The translations under genes were made by a program, and so were the position numbers. Positions 10,001-15,948 of a stretch of 16,886 bases of DNA are shown in pieces (the first letter of the stretch is position 1; each line of letters opens with the position of its first letter). Source of the DNA: Candidatus Brevefilum sp. (GTDB taxonomy: Bacteria; Chloroflexota; Anaerolineae; Anaerolineales; Anaerolineaceae); contig SLIC01000051.1 in NCBI GenBank assembly GCA_007135845.1, positions 1-16,886 of the forward strand, given 5' to 3'. Below the pieces are notes generated by a model. The model saw only the letters and a program-made list of their open reading frames with translations. It was not told the DNA's origin and made no database searches.

Positions 10001-10055
10001 CGGCAGGTACATTTAATGGAATATCTTGATGATTAATGTTTAATGTAATTCTCAT
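7041..10055 (-). CDS. xdhD: Molybdenum hydroxylase B, fused [2Fe-2S]-molybdopterin catalytic subunit (XdhD-like)
   Basis: A 1004-residue fusion. Residues 1-165 form the iron-sulfur domain with all eight cysteines: C39, C44, C47, C59, then C106, C109, C141, C143. A linker at about 166-215 leads to the hammerhead domain (SPHAHA near 255, VRFVGDRVA near 312-320). Molybdopterin motifs are GGGFGGKQ at 465-472, GAYRGYGVPQ at 584-593, TDLGTGSDT at 721-729, GAYASSTTY at 761-769 and GAKAVAEIP at 952-960, with E958 as the expected base. Architecture, the STQVPFHVRRQ segment near 435-445 and the short FAD partner upstream match the E. coli YgfM-XdhD pair, once proposed as selenate reductase or hypoxanthine oxidase subunits. 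E. coli XdhD, as I recall it, has lost its cluster cysteines; this protein keeps them. The ATG follows the FAD-subunit stop by 1 base (TGAAATG), with GAGGT 5 bases ahead. Substrate unknown. Confidence 0.9.
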   Translation of the reverse strand: MRITLNINHQDIPLNVPAGERLMDTLRCLGYFSVKSGGCQKGECGACAILFDGRPVNSCTMLTAQAEGHLIQTIEGLGEHPEQGWRKTDGLHIIQQAFVDTGAIQCGYCTPAMVLVAKALIEQNPSPTEDEVREVLSGVLCRCTGYLKPVQAVLRAAATLRGEEVPPIEEPIEIRDVIDFDKSPGFDGTPLTSGTGTMTETRVFPKLKVLDAHSPMKTVGHGEPKVDAVKLVQGKPAFTADFDKRDLLVAKVLRSPHAHAVIKNIETSAAEALRGVAAVLTWKDIPRVVYSTAGQSHPIPGPLDTFSLDKKVRFVGDRVAFVAAETAEIAEKALSLIEVDYEILPAIIDPAQAMDEGAIRIHDEEEYVNFADSDPSRNLAAEIRVDIGDVEQGFKEADRIYEAEYIVPKVQQAHIEPHVVVTYWDEDDRLVIRTSTQVPFHVRRQIAPVLDLPIKRIRVIKPRIGGGFGGKQEVLIEDVAAHLTIATGRPVIYEMTREEEFIGARTRHPMKVRLKTGVKEDGTITANEMYCLSDTGALGCHALTVTGNTGHKAMALYVGDGSYREHPNIRFYADVVYTNTVPSGAYRGYGVPQGFWPVERHMETIARELNLDPIAFRLKNALRSGEIHPFSTEWSEGREPKPETIYTVGLEECVNQGRMAIGWDHKYNNEAWHHVPGAAHLRKGIGIAMVMQGTAIPYLDMGGASIKMNDDGSFNLLVGATDLGTGSDTVLGQMAAETLGVPLEDILVYSSDTDFTPFDKGAYASSTTYISGAAVVKAAEQVAQQIRERAVLMFAEVDKEVDVNDIKLEDRKATAPSGESFGFDEIALHALHKTDQLQIMAVGSHMSPVAPPPFAAQFAEVTVDTDSGMVTVDKLVMAVDSGVIINPITASGQIEGGMSQSLGYAVCEEMVYDENGQPRERDFVDYHIFRSDEMPELTTIFVETYEPSHPYGAKAVAEIPLDGVAPAVGNAILDACGVSLHKIPALPEDVWRDLTEQRATESKV

Positions 10056-10056
10056 T

Positions 10057-10830
10057 TCAGACCTCGCTTTCTTTTAAACTATCGATGCGTTCCAGGCAGC
10101 GTAAGGCAAGTTTAGCCGCAACATCTCGCCGGTACTGTGCCGTCGCCCAATGATCATTTGCTTCATAAACCGCATTGTGGCTGGCAAAATCCACACCACT
10201 GCTGTCCGGCCCATCCATGGCAACGATTGGTGCTTGACCCGTTCCACCGAGTACAACCCGCGTTCTACCCGAGCCCCATTGCGCTATGGCGACCACCAAA
10301 ATCGGGCGATCTTTGGGTGAACGTGCCACATACTCAAAAGCCACATGCAACTGAGGATACCAGGCAATCTCGGTCAGTAGAACGGCTGGAGGTAATTGAT
10401 CTCTCAACGGCAGCCAATCGCCCAAAAGTACCTTTTGACTTTCAGGCTCCCAGGTTAATGCCGCATCCAGGGCAAGCAACACCGTCGTCAGGATGGAACG
10501 CCCATCACTGGTGATCAACCAACCGGCCAGAGTCGCCATATTGCGTATGTTCTCAGCGGCATCGATTTTTATCGCTCGTTTTATTTCTTGATCAACCTTT
10601 GGGTGGGTTAATAAATGATCCAATCGGGTCATCGCTCCGATAGCAATGGTCTGGTCTGTAGTGCTAATTTGATCCAACCCAGCTTCCTGTAAATCCACCA
10701 CGCTAAAATCACCAGATTGATATCGGCTCAGGTTGGTACCACCTCCCAGTGGTTTTCGATTTTTTCCTTCCTCAGTCAATAATGAAATAGCTTCATCAAG
10801 CGAGGTTGGTCTCAAGTATTCTCGTATCAT
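10057..10830 (-). CDS. ygfM: Molybdenum hydroxylase B, FAD-binding subunit (YgfM-like), with altered flavin motif
   Basis: A 257-residue protein, shorter than CoxM/CutM subunits (about 285-295) and close to YgfM. It starts [15 protein letters not shown], typical of the family. The first flavin motif is GGGTNL (about 29-34) in place of AGGTDL. The second, usually TIGGN followed by a small-residue run, is here TLAGW in the IRNMATLAGWLITSDGRS stretch (about 95-112), so the Gly-Asn that contacts flavin phosphate is lost. Whether FAD still binds is open. It would pass electrons from the iron-sulfur clusters of the downstream XdhD-like protein to NAD(P)+, F420 or a protein acceptor. Its ATG overlaps the thioesterase stop (ATGA) and a GAGGAGG ribosome site lies just ahead, so expression is coupled. 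Confidence 0.82.
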   Translation of the reverse strand: MIREYLRPTSLDEAISLLTEEGKNRKPLGGGTNLSRYQSGDFSVVDLQEAGLDQISTTDQTIAIGAMTRLDHLLTHPKVDQEIKRAIKIDAAENIRNMATLAGWLITSDGRSILTTVLLALDAALTWEPESQKVLLGDWLPLRDQLPPAVLLTEIAWYPQLHVAFEYVARSPKDRPILVVAIAQWGSGRTRVVLGGTGQAPIVAMDGPDSSGVDFASHNAVYEANDHWATAQYRRDVAAKLALRCLERIDSLKESEV

Positions 10831-11306
10831 GCTGCCTCCTCATCAGGATAAACACGCCAACCCAATTCTTCTGGATTGACATCCGCCAATCGCTCCTCAG
10901 GAATATCGACCAAAACCAGTTCAGCGTCGGCCAGAACTTCACCATTCATATTCTGGATTTCACTGTGGGCGTAGGACACTCTTCCACGGCGATCACCTGC
11001 TTCACCGATCACAATCAGGTCTGTGTCCGTCGGGACGGGCAAGCGATAACGCACGTTCAATTGGGCAGTGACCAAAAATCGATCTGGTTCAAGCATATGT
11101 GCCCGACCGCCGCACTCATCCAGGATTGCAGCGATAATCCCACCATGAACAACCCCCGGGTATCCTTCGTAGTCTGACGATACCCGTAGGTCCACTTGCA
11201 CCTTTCCAGGAGCAATTGTATAAAAATTTAATTTCAACCCAGCCGGGTTCTCCCTACCGCAAACAAAGCAGTTTCTCGAACCCGGCTGCTTTTGGAACGT
11301 TTTCAC
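10827..11306 (-). CDS. PaaI-family (hotdog fold) thioesterase
   Basis: A 159-residue protein with a PaaI/4HBT hotdog domain. The core signature [13 protein letters not shown] at about 52-64 carries the family HGG turn (54-56) and an acidic catalytic candidate, D63 or E64. Near the N-terminus is [16 protein letters not shown], a segment with a CxxC pair (C13, C16) common in this thioesterase subgroup. It probably hydrolyses an acyl- or aryl-CoA thioester in the cytosol; the substrate cannot be read from the sequence. The start is GTG and overlaps the stop of the luciferase-like gene as GTGA; the end overlaps the FAD subunit start. A thioesterase is not a usual member of selenium-hydroxylase clusters, which hints at a CoA-linked intermediate or a housekeeping role. 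Fold confident, role unknown. Confidence 0.85.
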   Translation of the reverse strand: MKTFQKQPGSRNCFVCGRENPAGLKLNFYTIAPGKVQVDLRVSSDYEGYPGVVHGGIIAAILDECGGRAHMLEPDRFLVTAQLNVRYRLPVPTDTDLIVIGEAGDRRGRVSYAHSEIQNMNGEVLADAELVLVDIPEERLADVNPEELGWRVYPDEEAA

Positions 11307-12304
11307 TTTGTGGCAAAGGTATCAATCAGGACCTTAACATTTCCACCGACCGGATAGAGGATCGGGCAGGTGGCACCATTGTTCATATACTCCTGCACCT
11401 TCTTCTTAGCTTCATCGGGGGTACCGCTGGCGGTAATGCGGTGAATCAAATCATCGGGGACCAGGTGCTTGGCCTGTTGGATTTGCTCATGAGTCGCAGG
11501 CCAGCCTAAGATTGACTGAATCTGTTGAACGATATCCATGGAGACGCCAGATGCCTTGGCAATATGCGGCTGCTGCGCCAGGTATTGAGTCAGCAGTTCA
11601 CGGCTGGTTTCGATTGCTTGATCACCATCTTCATCGACTGAACACACAACCAGCTGCGGCCGGTCCAGATCGTCCAAAGTACGGCCTGAGGCTTTTAGCC
11701 CCTTTTTCAACTCATCAATCGCCCGTTCATTGTAAGATGGCGGAACACAATAGTTAAGAACAACACCATCAGCAATCTTACCGGTCAACTCAAGCATTTT
11801 TGGCCCGGTAGCCCCAATCATAATGGGAACATTACGGGGTTCCCGCCTGCCGTGGACCACATCAAGCTCAATATCCTTGACCTGCACAAATTCACCCTCA
11901 AATGTCACTCGCTCCATATTCAGCAAGCGGCGCAGGACAACGATCGTTTCTTCCATTGCCTTTAAGGGGCTCTTTCGATCAATACCAACATTCTTCGCCA
12001 GGGGATCCCACCATGCTCCAATGCCACAGATAACCCTGTCAGGAGCCAGGTCATCCAGGGTCAGAAATGTTGACGCCAGCAATCCTATATTTCGAGTCCA
12101 GTTATTGATCACGCCAGATCCAACCTTGATTTCTTCTGTTACCGCAGCATAGGCAGCCATCGGGACAATCGCATCCCGAACCAATCGGCTTTCTGCTTGC
12201 CAAACGGCTTCAAATCCGCGTTCCTCAGCATATTTCGTATAATCCAGTCCATCTCGCAGATCATGTGCATCCTGTAAATATAGTGCAACTCTTTCCAATT
12301 TCAT
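11303..12304 (-). CDS. F420-dependent luciferase-like (LLM) oxidoreductase, methylene-H4MPT reductase-like
   Basis: A 333-residue single-domain TIM-barrel protein of the bacterial luciferase-like family, of the group resembling F420-dependent methylenetetrahydromethanopterin reductase (Mer). Seen in the sequence: [12 protein letters not shown] at about 61-72, at the place where Mer-like enzymes have a non-prolyl cis bond and a flavin/F420 contact; [12 protein letters not shown] near 96-107; and [21 protein letters not shown] at about 150-170, the typical phosphate-binding strand-loop. It probably moves a hydride between F420 and an organic substrate. True Mer function is not implied, since no other methanopterin genes are present. 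I chose the ATG at 12304 over an in-frame start at 12394 because AAGGAG lies 7 bases ahead and the family N-terminus starts here. Its place directly after cofC strongly supports F420 rather than FMN as cofactor. Confidence 0.85.
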   Translation of the reverse strand: MKLERVALYLQDAHDLRDGLDYTKYAEERGFEAVWQAESRLVRDAIVPMAAYAAVTEEIKVGSGVINNWTRNIGLLASTFLTLDDLAPDRVICGIGAWWDPLAKNVGIDRKSPLKAMEETIVVLRRLLNMERVTFEGEFVQVKDIELDVVHGRREPRNVPIMIGATGPKMLELTGKIADGVVLNYCVPPSYNERAIDELKKGLKASGRTLDDLDRPQLVVCSVDEDGDQAIETSRELLTQYLAQQPHIAKASGVSMDIVQQIQSILGWPATHEQIQQAKHLVPDDLIHRITASGTPDEAKKKVQEYMNNGATCPILYPVGGNVKVLIDTFATK

Positions 12305-12311
12305 TTTGGTT

Positions 12312-12317
12312 CTCCTT
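12312..12317 (-). promoter_or_regulatory. Ribosome binding site deciding the LLM oxidoreductase start
   Basis: AAGGAG on the minus strand, 7 bases before the ATG at 12304, in the 31-base gap after cofC. It favours this ATG over the longer reading that would run back into cofC. Confidence 0.85.
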
Positions 12318-12335
12318 TTTATAGAAACTATTAAA

Positions 12336-12950
12336 TTAAGTTGAGATCGGTAATAAACTTGTTGAACGGAGGATATCATAATCCTCCGGCACATCTAGAT
12401 CTAAAGCAATTTTCTCATTTTCATAAACGATCACCTCGGCGCCTTTTTGCGCTGCCAGGTCACAATGTTTACTGAAAGAATCCATACCAAACGAGAAAGT
12501 GATCAGGTCTGCCGGATTGATAAAAAGCATGTTTGTCCCTTGACGTCGTCTGTCGGGGCTGATCACCATCAGGGGTGGATGGGTACGTTGGGCAAGAAAG
12601 TCTTCAACATCCTGGGGGGTCAGCATTGGCAGATCTGCTGGGACAATTAAGACCCCTTCTTTGGAAAAGACATTTGAGAATAGCGATGCTCTTCGTAAAG
12701 CATTATTCAATTCCGGAGTACCGTTTTCGGTAACCGTCCGGACTTTCTTTTCCCGAGCTTCAGTTAATACATGTGAATCTCTGCTGACGACAAGGATCTC
12801 AGAAATGGCATTTACTTGTAATAAAACATCTATTGTGTTTGTGAATAAGTGGTAATTTAATCGGGAGCGTTCATCTTCAGTTAAGATTTCCGATAGTCGT
12901 GATTTTCCACGACGCAAAGGTTTGACTGGTACGATTGCCCAAAGGCTCAT
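12336..12950 (-). CDS. cofC: CofC/FbiD, phospholactate (or phosphoenolpyruvate) guanylyltransferase
   Basis: A 204-residue GTP-dependent nucleotidyltransferase of F420 biosynthesis. It joins GMP to 2-phospho-L-lactate, phosphoenolpyruvate or 3-phosphoglycerate, releasing PPi, and hands the unstable product to CofD. Motifs: [13 protein letters not shown] at about 8-20 (nucleotide binding), PADLPML near the middle (metal and base site), [19 protein letters not shown] and [10 protein letters not shown] near the end, all typical CofC features and distinct from the MobA/MocA signature. The three-carbon substrate cannot be assigned from what I can see. The ATG at 12950 lies 4 bases after the cofD stop (TAAACCTATG). 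I rejected an upstream start inside cofD because family members begin at this position. Confidence 0.92.
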   Translation of the reverse strand: MSLWAIVPVKPLRRGKSRLSEILTEDERSRLNYHLFTNTIDVLLQVNAISEILVVSRDSHVLTEAREKKVRTVTENGTPELNNALRRASLFSNVFSKEGVLIVPADLPMLTPQDVEDFLAQRTHPPLMVISPDRRRQGTNMLFINPADLITFSFGMDSFSKHCDLAAQKGAEVIVYENEKIALDLDVPEDYDILRSTSLLPIST

Positions 12951-12954
12951 AGGT

Positions 12955-13899
12955 TTAGTGACTCCTGGCAAGGACCTCATCGCCAAATTCGAGGATCTCC
13001 TCTGCCAAGCGGATGCGGTCCCGTTCAACATTCATTATTATATTGGTGAGTAATGTAATTATATGCCAACCGTGAATTTTTTCCAATTCTTCTTGATCTT
13101 GATTGTCAAACACAAATCCTCTCAAGAAATTCCGATAATGAAATGCTACAGCAGAAGCAGAGGGTTCAAAACCCAATTCACGGTACATCTTAGCTGCTGG
13201 TCCCTTTAAGGATTTTCCAGCAACCAATGGTGACACAGCAATTACAACCTTATCCATTATAGCCGGCAGGTATCCAGGCACTGACAGGATCGGATCAATA
13301 CTTACCCAGGGATTAGAAGGAGTCAGTATGATCAAGTCAGCTTGATCGATGGCTGCCAGCGCACCAGGGGCTGGTCTCGCCTGTTCAACACCCTGGAAAT
13401 CAAAAGACTCGACCACGGGTTCACACGCTTTCTGAACAAAATATGTCTGAAAGCCAAGCGAACCCTGGTCGACTGTGTGAACGATGGTCCGCACAGGATC
13501 ATCACTCATTGGGAAGACCCGATGCTCCACACCCCATGCGTCACAAAGCGATTGGGTCACATCTGATAAAGTTTTACCCAGAGCGAGTTGACTGGTTCGA
13601 TAGAGATGTGTAGCCAGGTCTCTATCGCCTAATCGAAACCAATCCGGTCCACCCAGGTTTTGTACTGCGTCAAAAACCACCCAGGTCTCATCTCGCTGCC
13701 CCCACCCTGTAACGGGATTGGCAAGGCCAGCCAGTGTATAACATACGGTATCCAAATCAGGAGAAATATTTAAGCCGCAATACTCAAAATCATCACCGGT
13801 GTTGACGATAATACTCAGCTCATCAGGTGGAAGAAGCGCAGCCAAACCATCAACGAGTTTTGCGCCACCCACACCACCAGCCAGAGCTAAAATTTTCAA
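12955..13899 (-). CDS. cofD: CofD, 2-phospho-L-lactate/phosphoenolpyruvyl transferase
   Basis: A 314-residue transferase that moves the phospholactyl or phosphoenolpyruvyl group from the GMP-activated donor to the deazaflavin Fo, giving F420-0 or dehydro-F420-0. Motifs: AGGVGGAK at about 7-14, VNTGDD at 32-37, GLNISPDLDTV just after, and TPSNPWVSIDP in the middle, with RDRIRLAEEIL near the C-terminus; these cover the nucleotide and Fo sites of the family. The start is most likely TTG at 13899, because AAGGAG sits 6 bases ahead and the protein then opens MKILALAGGVGG as in relatives. A TTG seven codons upstream would put the ribosome site inside the gene. It lies 11 bases after the 2H phosphoesterase and just before cofC, its direct supplier. 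Confidence 0.94.
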   Translation of the reverse strand: MKILALAGGVGGAKLVDGLAALLPPDELSIIVNTGDDFEYCGLNISPDLDTVCYTLAGLANPVTGWGQRDETWVVFDAVQNLGGPDWFRLGDRDLATHLYRTSQLALGKTLSDVTQSLCDAWGVEHRVFPMSDDPVRTIVHTVDQGSLGFQTYFVQKACEPVVESFDFQGVEQARPAPGALAAIDQADLIILTPSNPWVSIDPILSVPGYLPAIMDKVVIAVSPLVAGKSLKGPAAKMYRELGFEPSASAVAFHYRNFLRGFVFDNQDQEELEKIHGWHIITLLTNIIMNVERDRIRLAEEILEFGDEVLARSH

Positions 13900-13905
13900 G
13901 AGATA

Positions 13906-13911
13906 CTCCTT
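13906..13911 (-). promoter_or_regulatory. Ribosome binding site deciding the TTG start of cofD
   Basis: AAGGAG on the minus strand, 6 bases before TTG at 13899. It overlaps the stop codon of the 2H phosphoesterase gene by one base, so the two genes are probably translationally linked. Confidence 0.85.
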
Positions 13912-14450
13912 TATCCGCAAAAACGGAAACGATTCAAAGCTTCGTTCTTTGGATCAGACCCTTGCTCGACCAGGATCATATTGTCAATAGAAACTGATAT
14001 ATCTATTGTCTCAAAAGCAAGCAAATCCAGGGCGCACGCCAGGTTGATTGATGATAAATCATTCACTGCCAAAGTAATGTGAGGCATCCAGTAAAACGGT
14101 TCATAATATCGGTTCGGCCGATTAGCAAATGCTGGAACTTGATCCCAAACCTGGTTATGGATGTCGATCATCACTTGTGTTTTCACCAACGGCAAGTACA
14201 AAACTGGGCGAACACCTGTAAAGATCCCCAAACCAAAGGAATGTGTCGTAAACACACAGTTTTCAGCAACGATAGCACTCACAATTTTTGCAGTTGATTG
14301 AATGTCAAGATCCTCTGCAACAAACCAGGTTAGATGCGGTGTCGGCAGGTCATAGATCGCTTCCAGGCCGCATAAATCTCGTAATTTTTGCCATAAAATC
14401 CGTACAACTTCCGTTGAATGTGTATCTAGTTCACTAATAATCGCATACAT
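13911..14450 (-). CDS. 2H phosphoesterase-family (2'-5' RNA ligase-like) protein
   Basis: A 179-residue protein with the two His-x-Thr motifs that define the 2H phosphoesterase superfamily: H39-L-T41 in TPHLTWF and H124-I-T126 in MPHITLAV, 85 residues apart as expected for the two lobes of this fold. Members hydrolyse or form 2',5' or 2',3'-cyclic phosphodiester bonds in RNA or nucleotides, or act on ADP-ribose cyclic phosphate. The target here is unknown. It lies between cofE (7-base gap) and cofD (11-base gap), in the middle of the F420 genes. A role in processing or proofreading a phosphodiester intermediate of F420 synthesis is possible but pure inference. The ATG at 14450 has GAGG 6 bases ahead, formed from the cofE stop region. 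Confidence 0.82.
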   Translation of the reverse strand: MYAIISELDTHSTEVVRILWQKLRDLCGLEAIYDLPTPHLTWFVAEDLDIQSTAKIVSAIVAENCVFTTHSFGLGIFTGVRPVLYLPLVKTQVMIDIHNQVWDQVPAFANRPNRYYEPFYWMPHITLAVNDLSSINLACALDLLAFETIDISVSIDNMILVEQGSDPKNEALNRFRFCG

Positions 14451-14457
14451 TATGGCC

Positions 14458-15225
14458 TCACCTGAACAAGTCTTCTTCTTTCGGACGGATCAGCTCAGAC
14501 AACGAACCTTCACGTAAGGGATATGGAAAACCCCGGGCGAGCACAACAGGTAAGCCCTCACGAGCCTGTCCCATGAGCAAAGAAGCTCCGGCAGCCAATT
14601 CATCGCTTGCGGCAACCTGGGTGATTCGTAACTGGTAGTCATATAGATCGGGTTCACCGCGCAAATCAACCAGGCCAGGTAAACCCGATAAGCCAATTGT
14701 TGTCCCGGTTGTCCCCAACCGCCAGGCGCGTCCATGCGAATCAATGATCAAAACACCGATCCGGCAGCCGTATTTTCCTTCCAATTTTTTTCTGATGACC
14801 CCGGCAGACTCATTGGGGTCTTCAGGTAATAGCAAGACCCAATCCTCGGGTTCGCCCCACGGTCCTGAAACATTGGAATGATCGATGCCCGCATTCGCAC
14901 TGATGAAACCCAGACGGTGCTCAACAATGATCAAGTTGTTCCGAACACGCAAGACATCCTGGCTCTCAGAAAGGATCAATTCAATCATACGCGGGTCTTT
15001 GCCTGTGACGCGCGCATAATCTAGGGCAGCCTCAGAGGGTATTACCGTTGTAAGATTGACCAAGCGATCCTCTGCTTTAGAGACGATTTTCTGAGCAATG
15101 ACGATAATATCGCCATCCAAGAGCGTTATTCCATTCCGCACAAGGGTCTCAGCTATCAACGCGGCAAGATCATCGCCCGGGGACACCAGCGGCAGTCCCT
15201 TAAGAGCAATTAAGGTCAGATCCAT
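14458..15225 (-). CDS. cofE: CofE, coenzyme F420-0:L-glutamate ligase (stand-alone)
   Basis: A 255-residue GTP-dependent ligase that adds gamma-linked glutamates to F420-0. GDIIVIAQKIVSKAE at about 38-52 is the family hallmark; NAGIDHSNVSG and later IDSHGRAWRLGTTGTTIG supply metal and GTP contacts. Length matches archaeal single-domain CofE (about 250); the C-terminal nitroreductase-like domain of mycobacterial FbiB, which reduces dehydro-F420, is missing. The ATG at 15225 follows the npdG stop by 1 base (TAATATG). I rejected an in-frame start at 15270 that would overlap npdG, since the family begins with a short beta strand such as DLTLIAL. No good Shine-Dalgarno is seen, so it probably relies on coupling to npdG. 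Confidence 0.93.
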   Translation of the reverse strand: MDLTLIALKGLPLVSPGDDLAALIAETLVRNGITLLDGDIIVIAQKIVSKAEDRLVNLTTVIPSEAALDYARVTGKDPRMIELILSESQDVLRVRNNLIIVEHRLGFISANAGIDHSNVSGPWGEPEDWVLLLPEDPNESAGVIRKKLEGKYGCRIGVLIIDSHGRAWRLGTTGTTIGLSGLPGLVDLRGEPDLYDYQLRITQVAASDELAAGASLLMGQAREGLPVVLARGFPYPLREGSLSELIRPKEEDLFR

Positions 15226-15226
15226 A

Positions 15227-15913
15227 TTATTTTTGGTCAGGAATACCTGTGATGCGGATACCAGAGGCATGCACCTTGTGTTGGATATTTAATCCAATTA
15301 ATACCGAGGTCAATCCTTCCACCACCACGGCGTTTTCAATTGGTCCAGCATCCCATCCCTTTAATCCTGTATCCTCTACCAGGCCAATGACGACTTTCCG
15401 GGCATCTTTTCCTGTACCACAAACTAAAACATCACAATCTGTATCACCCTGTCCCAGCAAACGCTCATGGGAGATATTTTGGAACGCATCCACAACCTGG
15501 CAAGCATCTCCCAGAATGGCCTGGGCTTCCTGTGCGGCAGATCCTGCCTCGGGCATCTGTACTTTGCTAACCTTTGGCGGAACAATCGGAACGACGACAT
15601 CAATCACGATTTTTCCTTGCAAGGAATCTTTTAAGTCCTCCAAAGTGGCTTTGTGACCTGCATACGGAACAGCAATCACGGCAATATCACATGCCTCAAC
15701 CGCAGACCGGTTATCCATCCCCTGTAAGTTTTCGGGTTGAAATCCCATAAAATCTGCAAGCTCTTCAACTGCCGTCTGGGCTTTCTCATATTGTCTTGAA
15801 CCAATAATCACGCGATGCCCTGCCTGGAGCCAGCGGTAAGCTAACCCTTTGCCTTCTTTCCCAGTCCCACCAACGATCCCCAGTGTGTAAATCTTCTTTG
15901 TATTGTCAGTCAT
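15227..15913 (-). CDS. npdG: NADPH-dependent F420 reductase (F420H2:NADP oxidoreductase)
   Basis: A 228-residue single-domain enzyme that moves a hydride between NADP(H) and F420. The Rossmann motif GIVGGTGKEGKGLA at 12-25 is the family form of the dinucleotide turn, followed by IIGSR at 36-40, where Ser-Arg marks NADPH preference. Further family features are VIAVPYAGH near the middle and NAVVVEGLTSVLIGLN near the C-terminus. In bacteria it usually supplies F420H2 to F420-dependent reductases, here possibly the LLM enzyme at 11303-12304; in fermenters it can run the other way to make NADPH. The ATG at 15913 has AAGGAAA 5 bases ahead and follows the SsnA-like gene by 35 bases, the largest gap in the window. 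Confidence 0.94.
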   Translation of the reverse strand: MTDNTKKIYTLGIVGGTGKEGKGLAYRWLQAGHRVIIGSRQYEKAQTAVEELADFMGFQPENLQGMDNRSAVEACDIAVIAVPYAGHKATLEDLKDSLQGKIVIDVVVPIVPPKVSKVQMPEAGSAAQEAQAILGDACQVVDAFQNISHERLLGQGDTDCDVLVCGTGKDARKVVIGLVEDTGLKGWDAGPIENAVVVEGLTSVLIGLNIQHKVHASGIRITGIPDQK

Positions 15914-15918
15914 ATTAG

Positions 15919-15925
15919 TTTCCTT
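15919..15925 (-). promoter_or_regulatory. Ribosome binding site of npdG
   Basis: AAGGAAA on the minus strand, 5 bases before the ATG at 15913. The 35-base gap around it (15914-15948) is AT-rich, but I see no terminator hairpin and no convincing promoter boxes. Confidence 0.7.
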
Positions 15926-15948
15926 ATCTTCTACGAATATTTTTTATC

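Noticed and set aside
3410..10830. Aerobic CO dehydrogenase (CoxMSL)
   Set aside because: Subunit types are shared, but neither molybdenum subunit has the AYRCSFR active-site loop; they read GAFRGFG and GAYRGYG.
7041..11306. 4-hydroxybenzoyl-CoA reductase, suggested by the nearby thioesterase
   Set aside because: The FAD subunit is short and lacks the cysteine-rich insert that carries the extra [4Fe-4S] cluster in HcrB; architecture fits YgfM-XdhD better.
12336..12950. MocA/MobA-type molybdenum cofactor nucleotidyltransferase
   Set aside because: Would fit the hydroxylase context, but the N-terminus reads [13 protein letters not shown] rather than the LAAGxSxRMG signature, and PDRRRQGTN plus adjacency to cofD identify CofC.
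12336..13031. Longer start for cofC at 13031, and similar longer starts for yqeB (1244), the LLM gene (12394) and cofE (15270)
   Set aside because: Each would run deep into the preceding gene and add residues not found in the families; the chosen starts have overlaps or ribosome sites in the right place.
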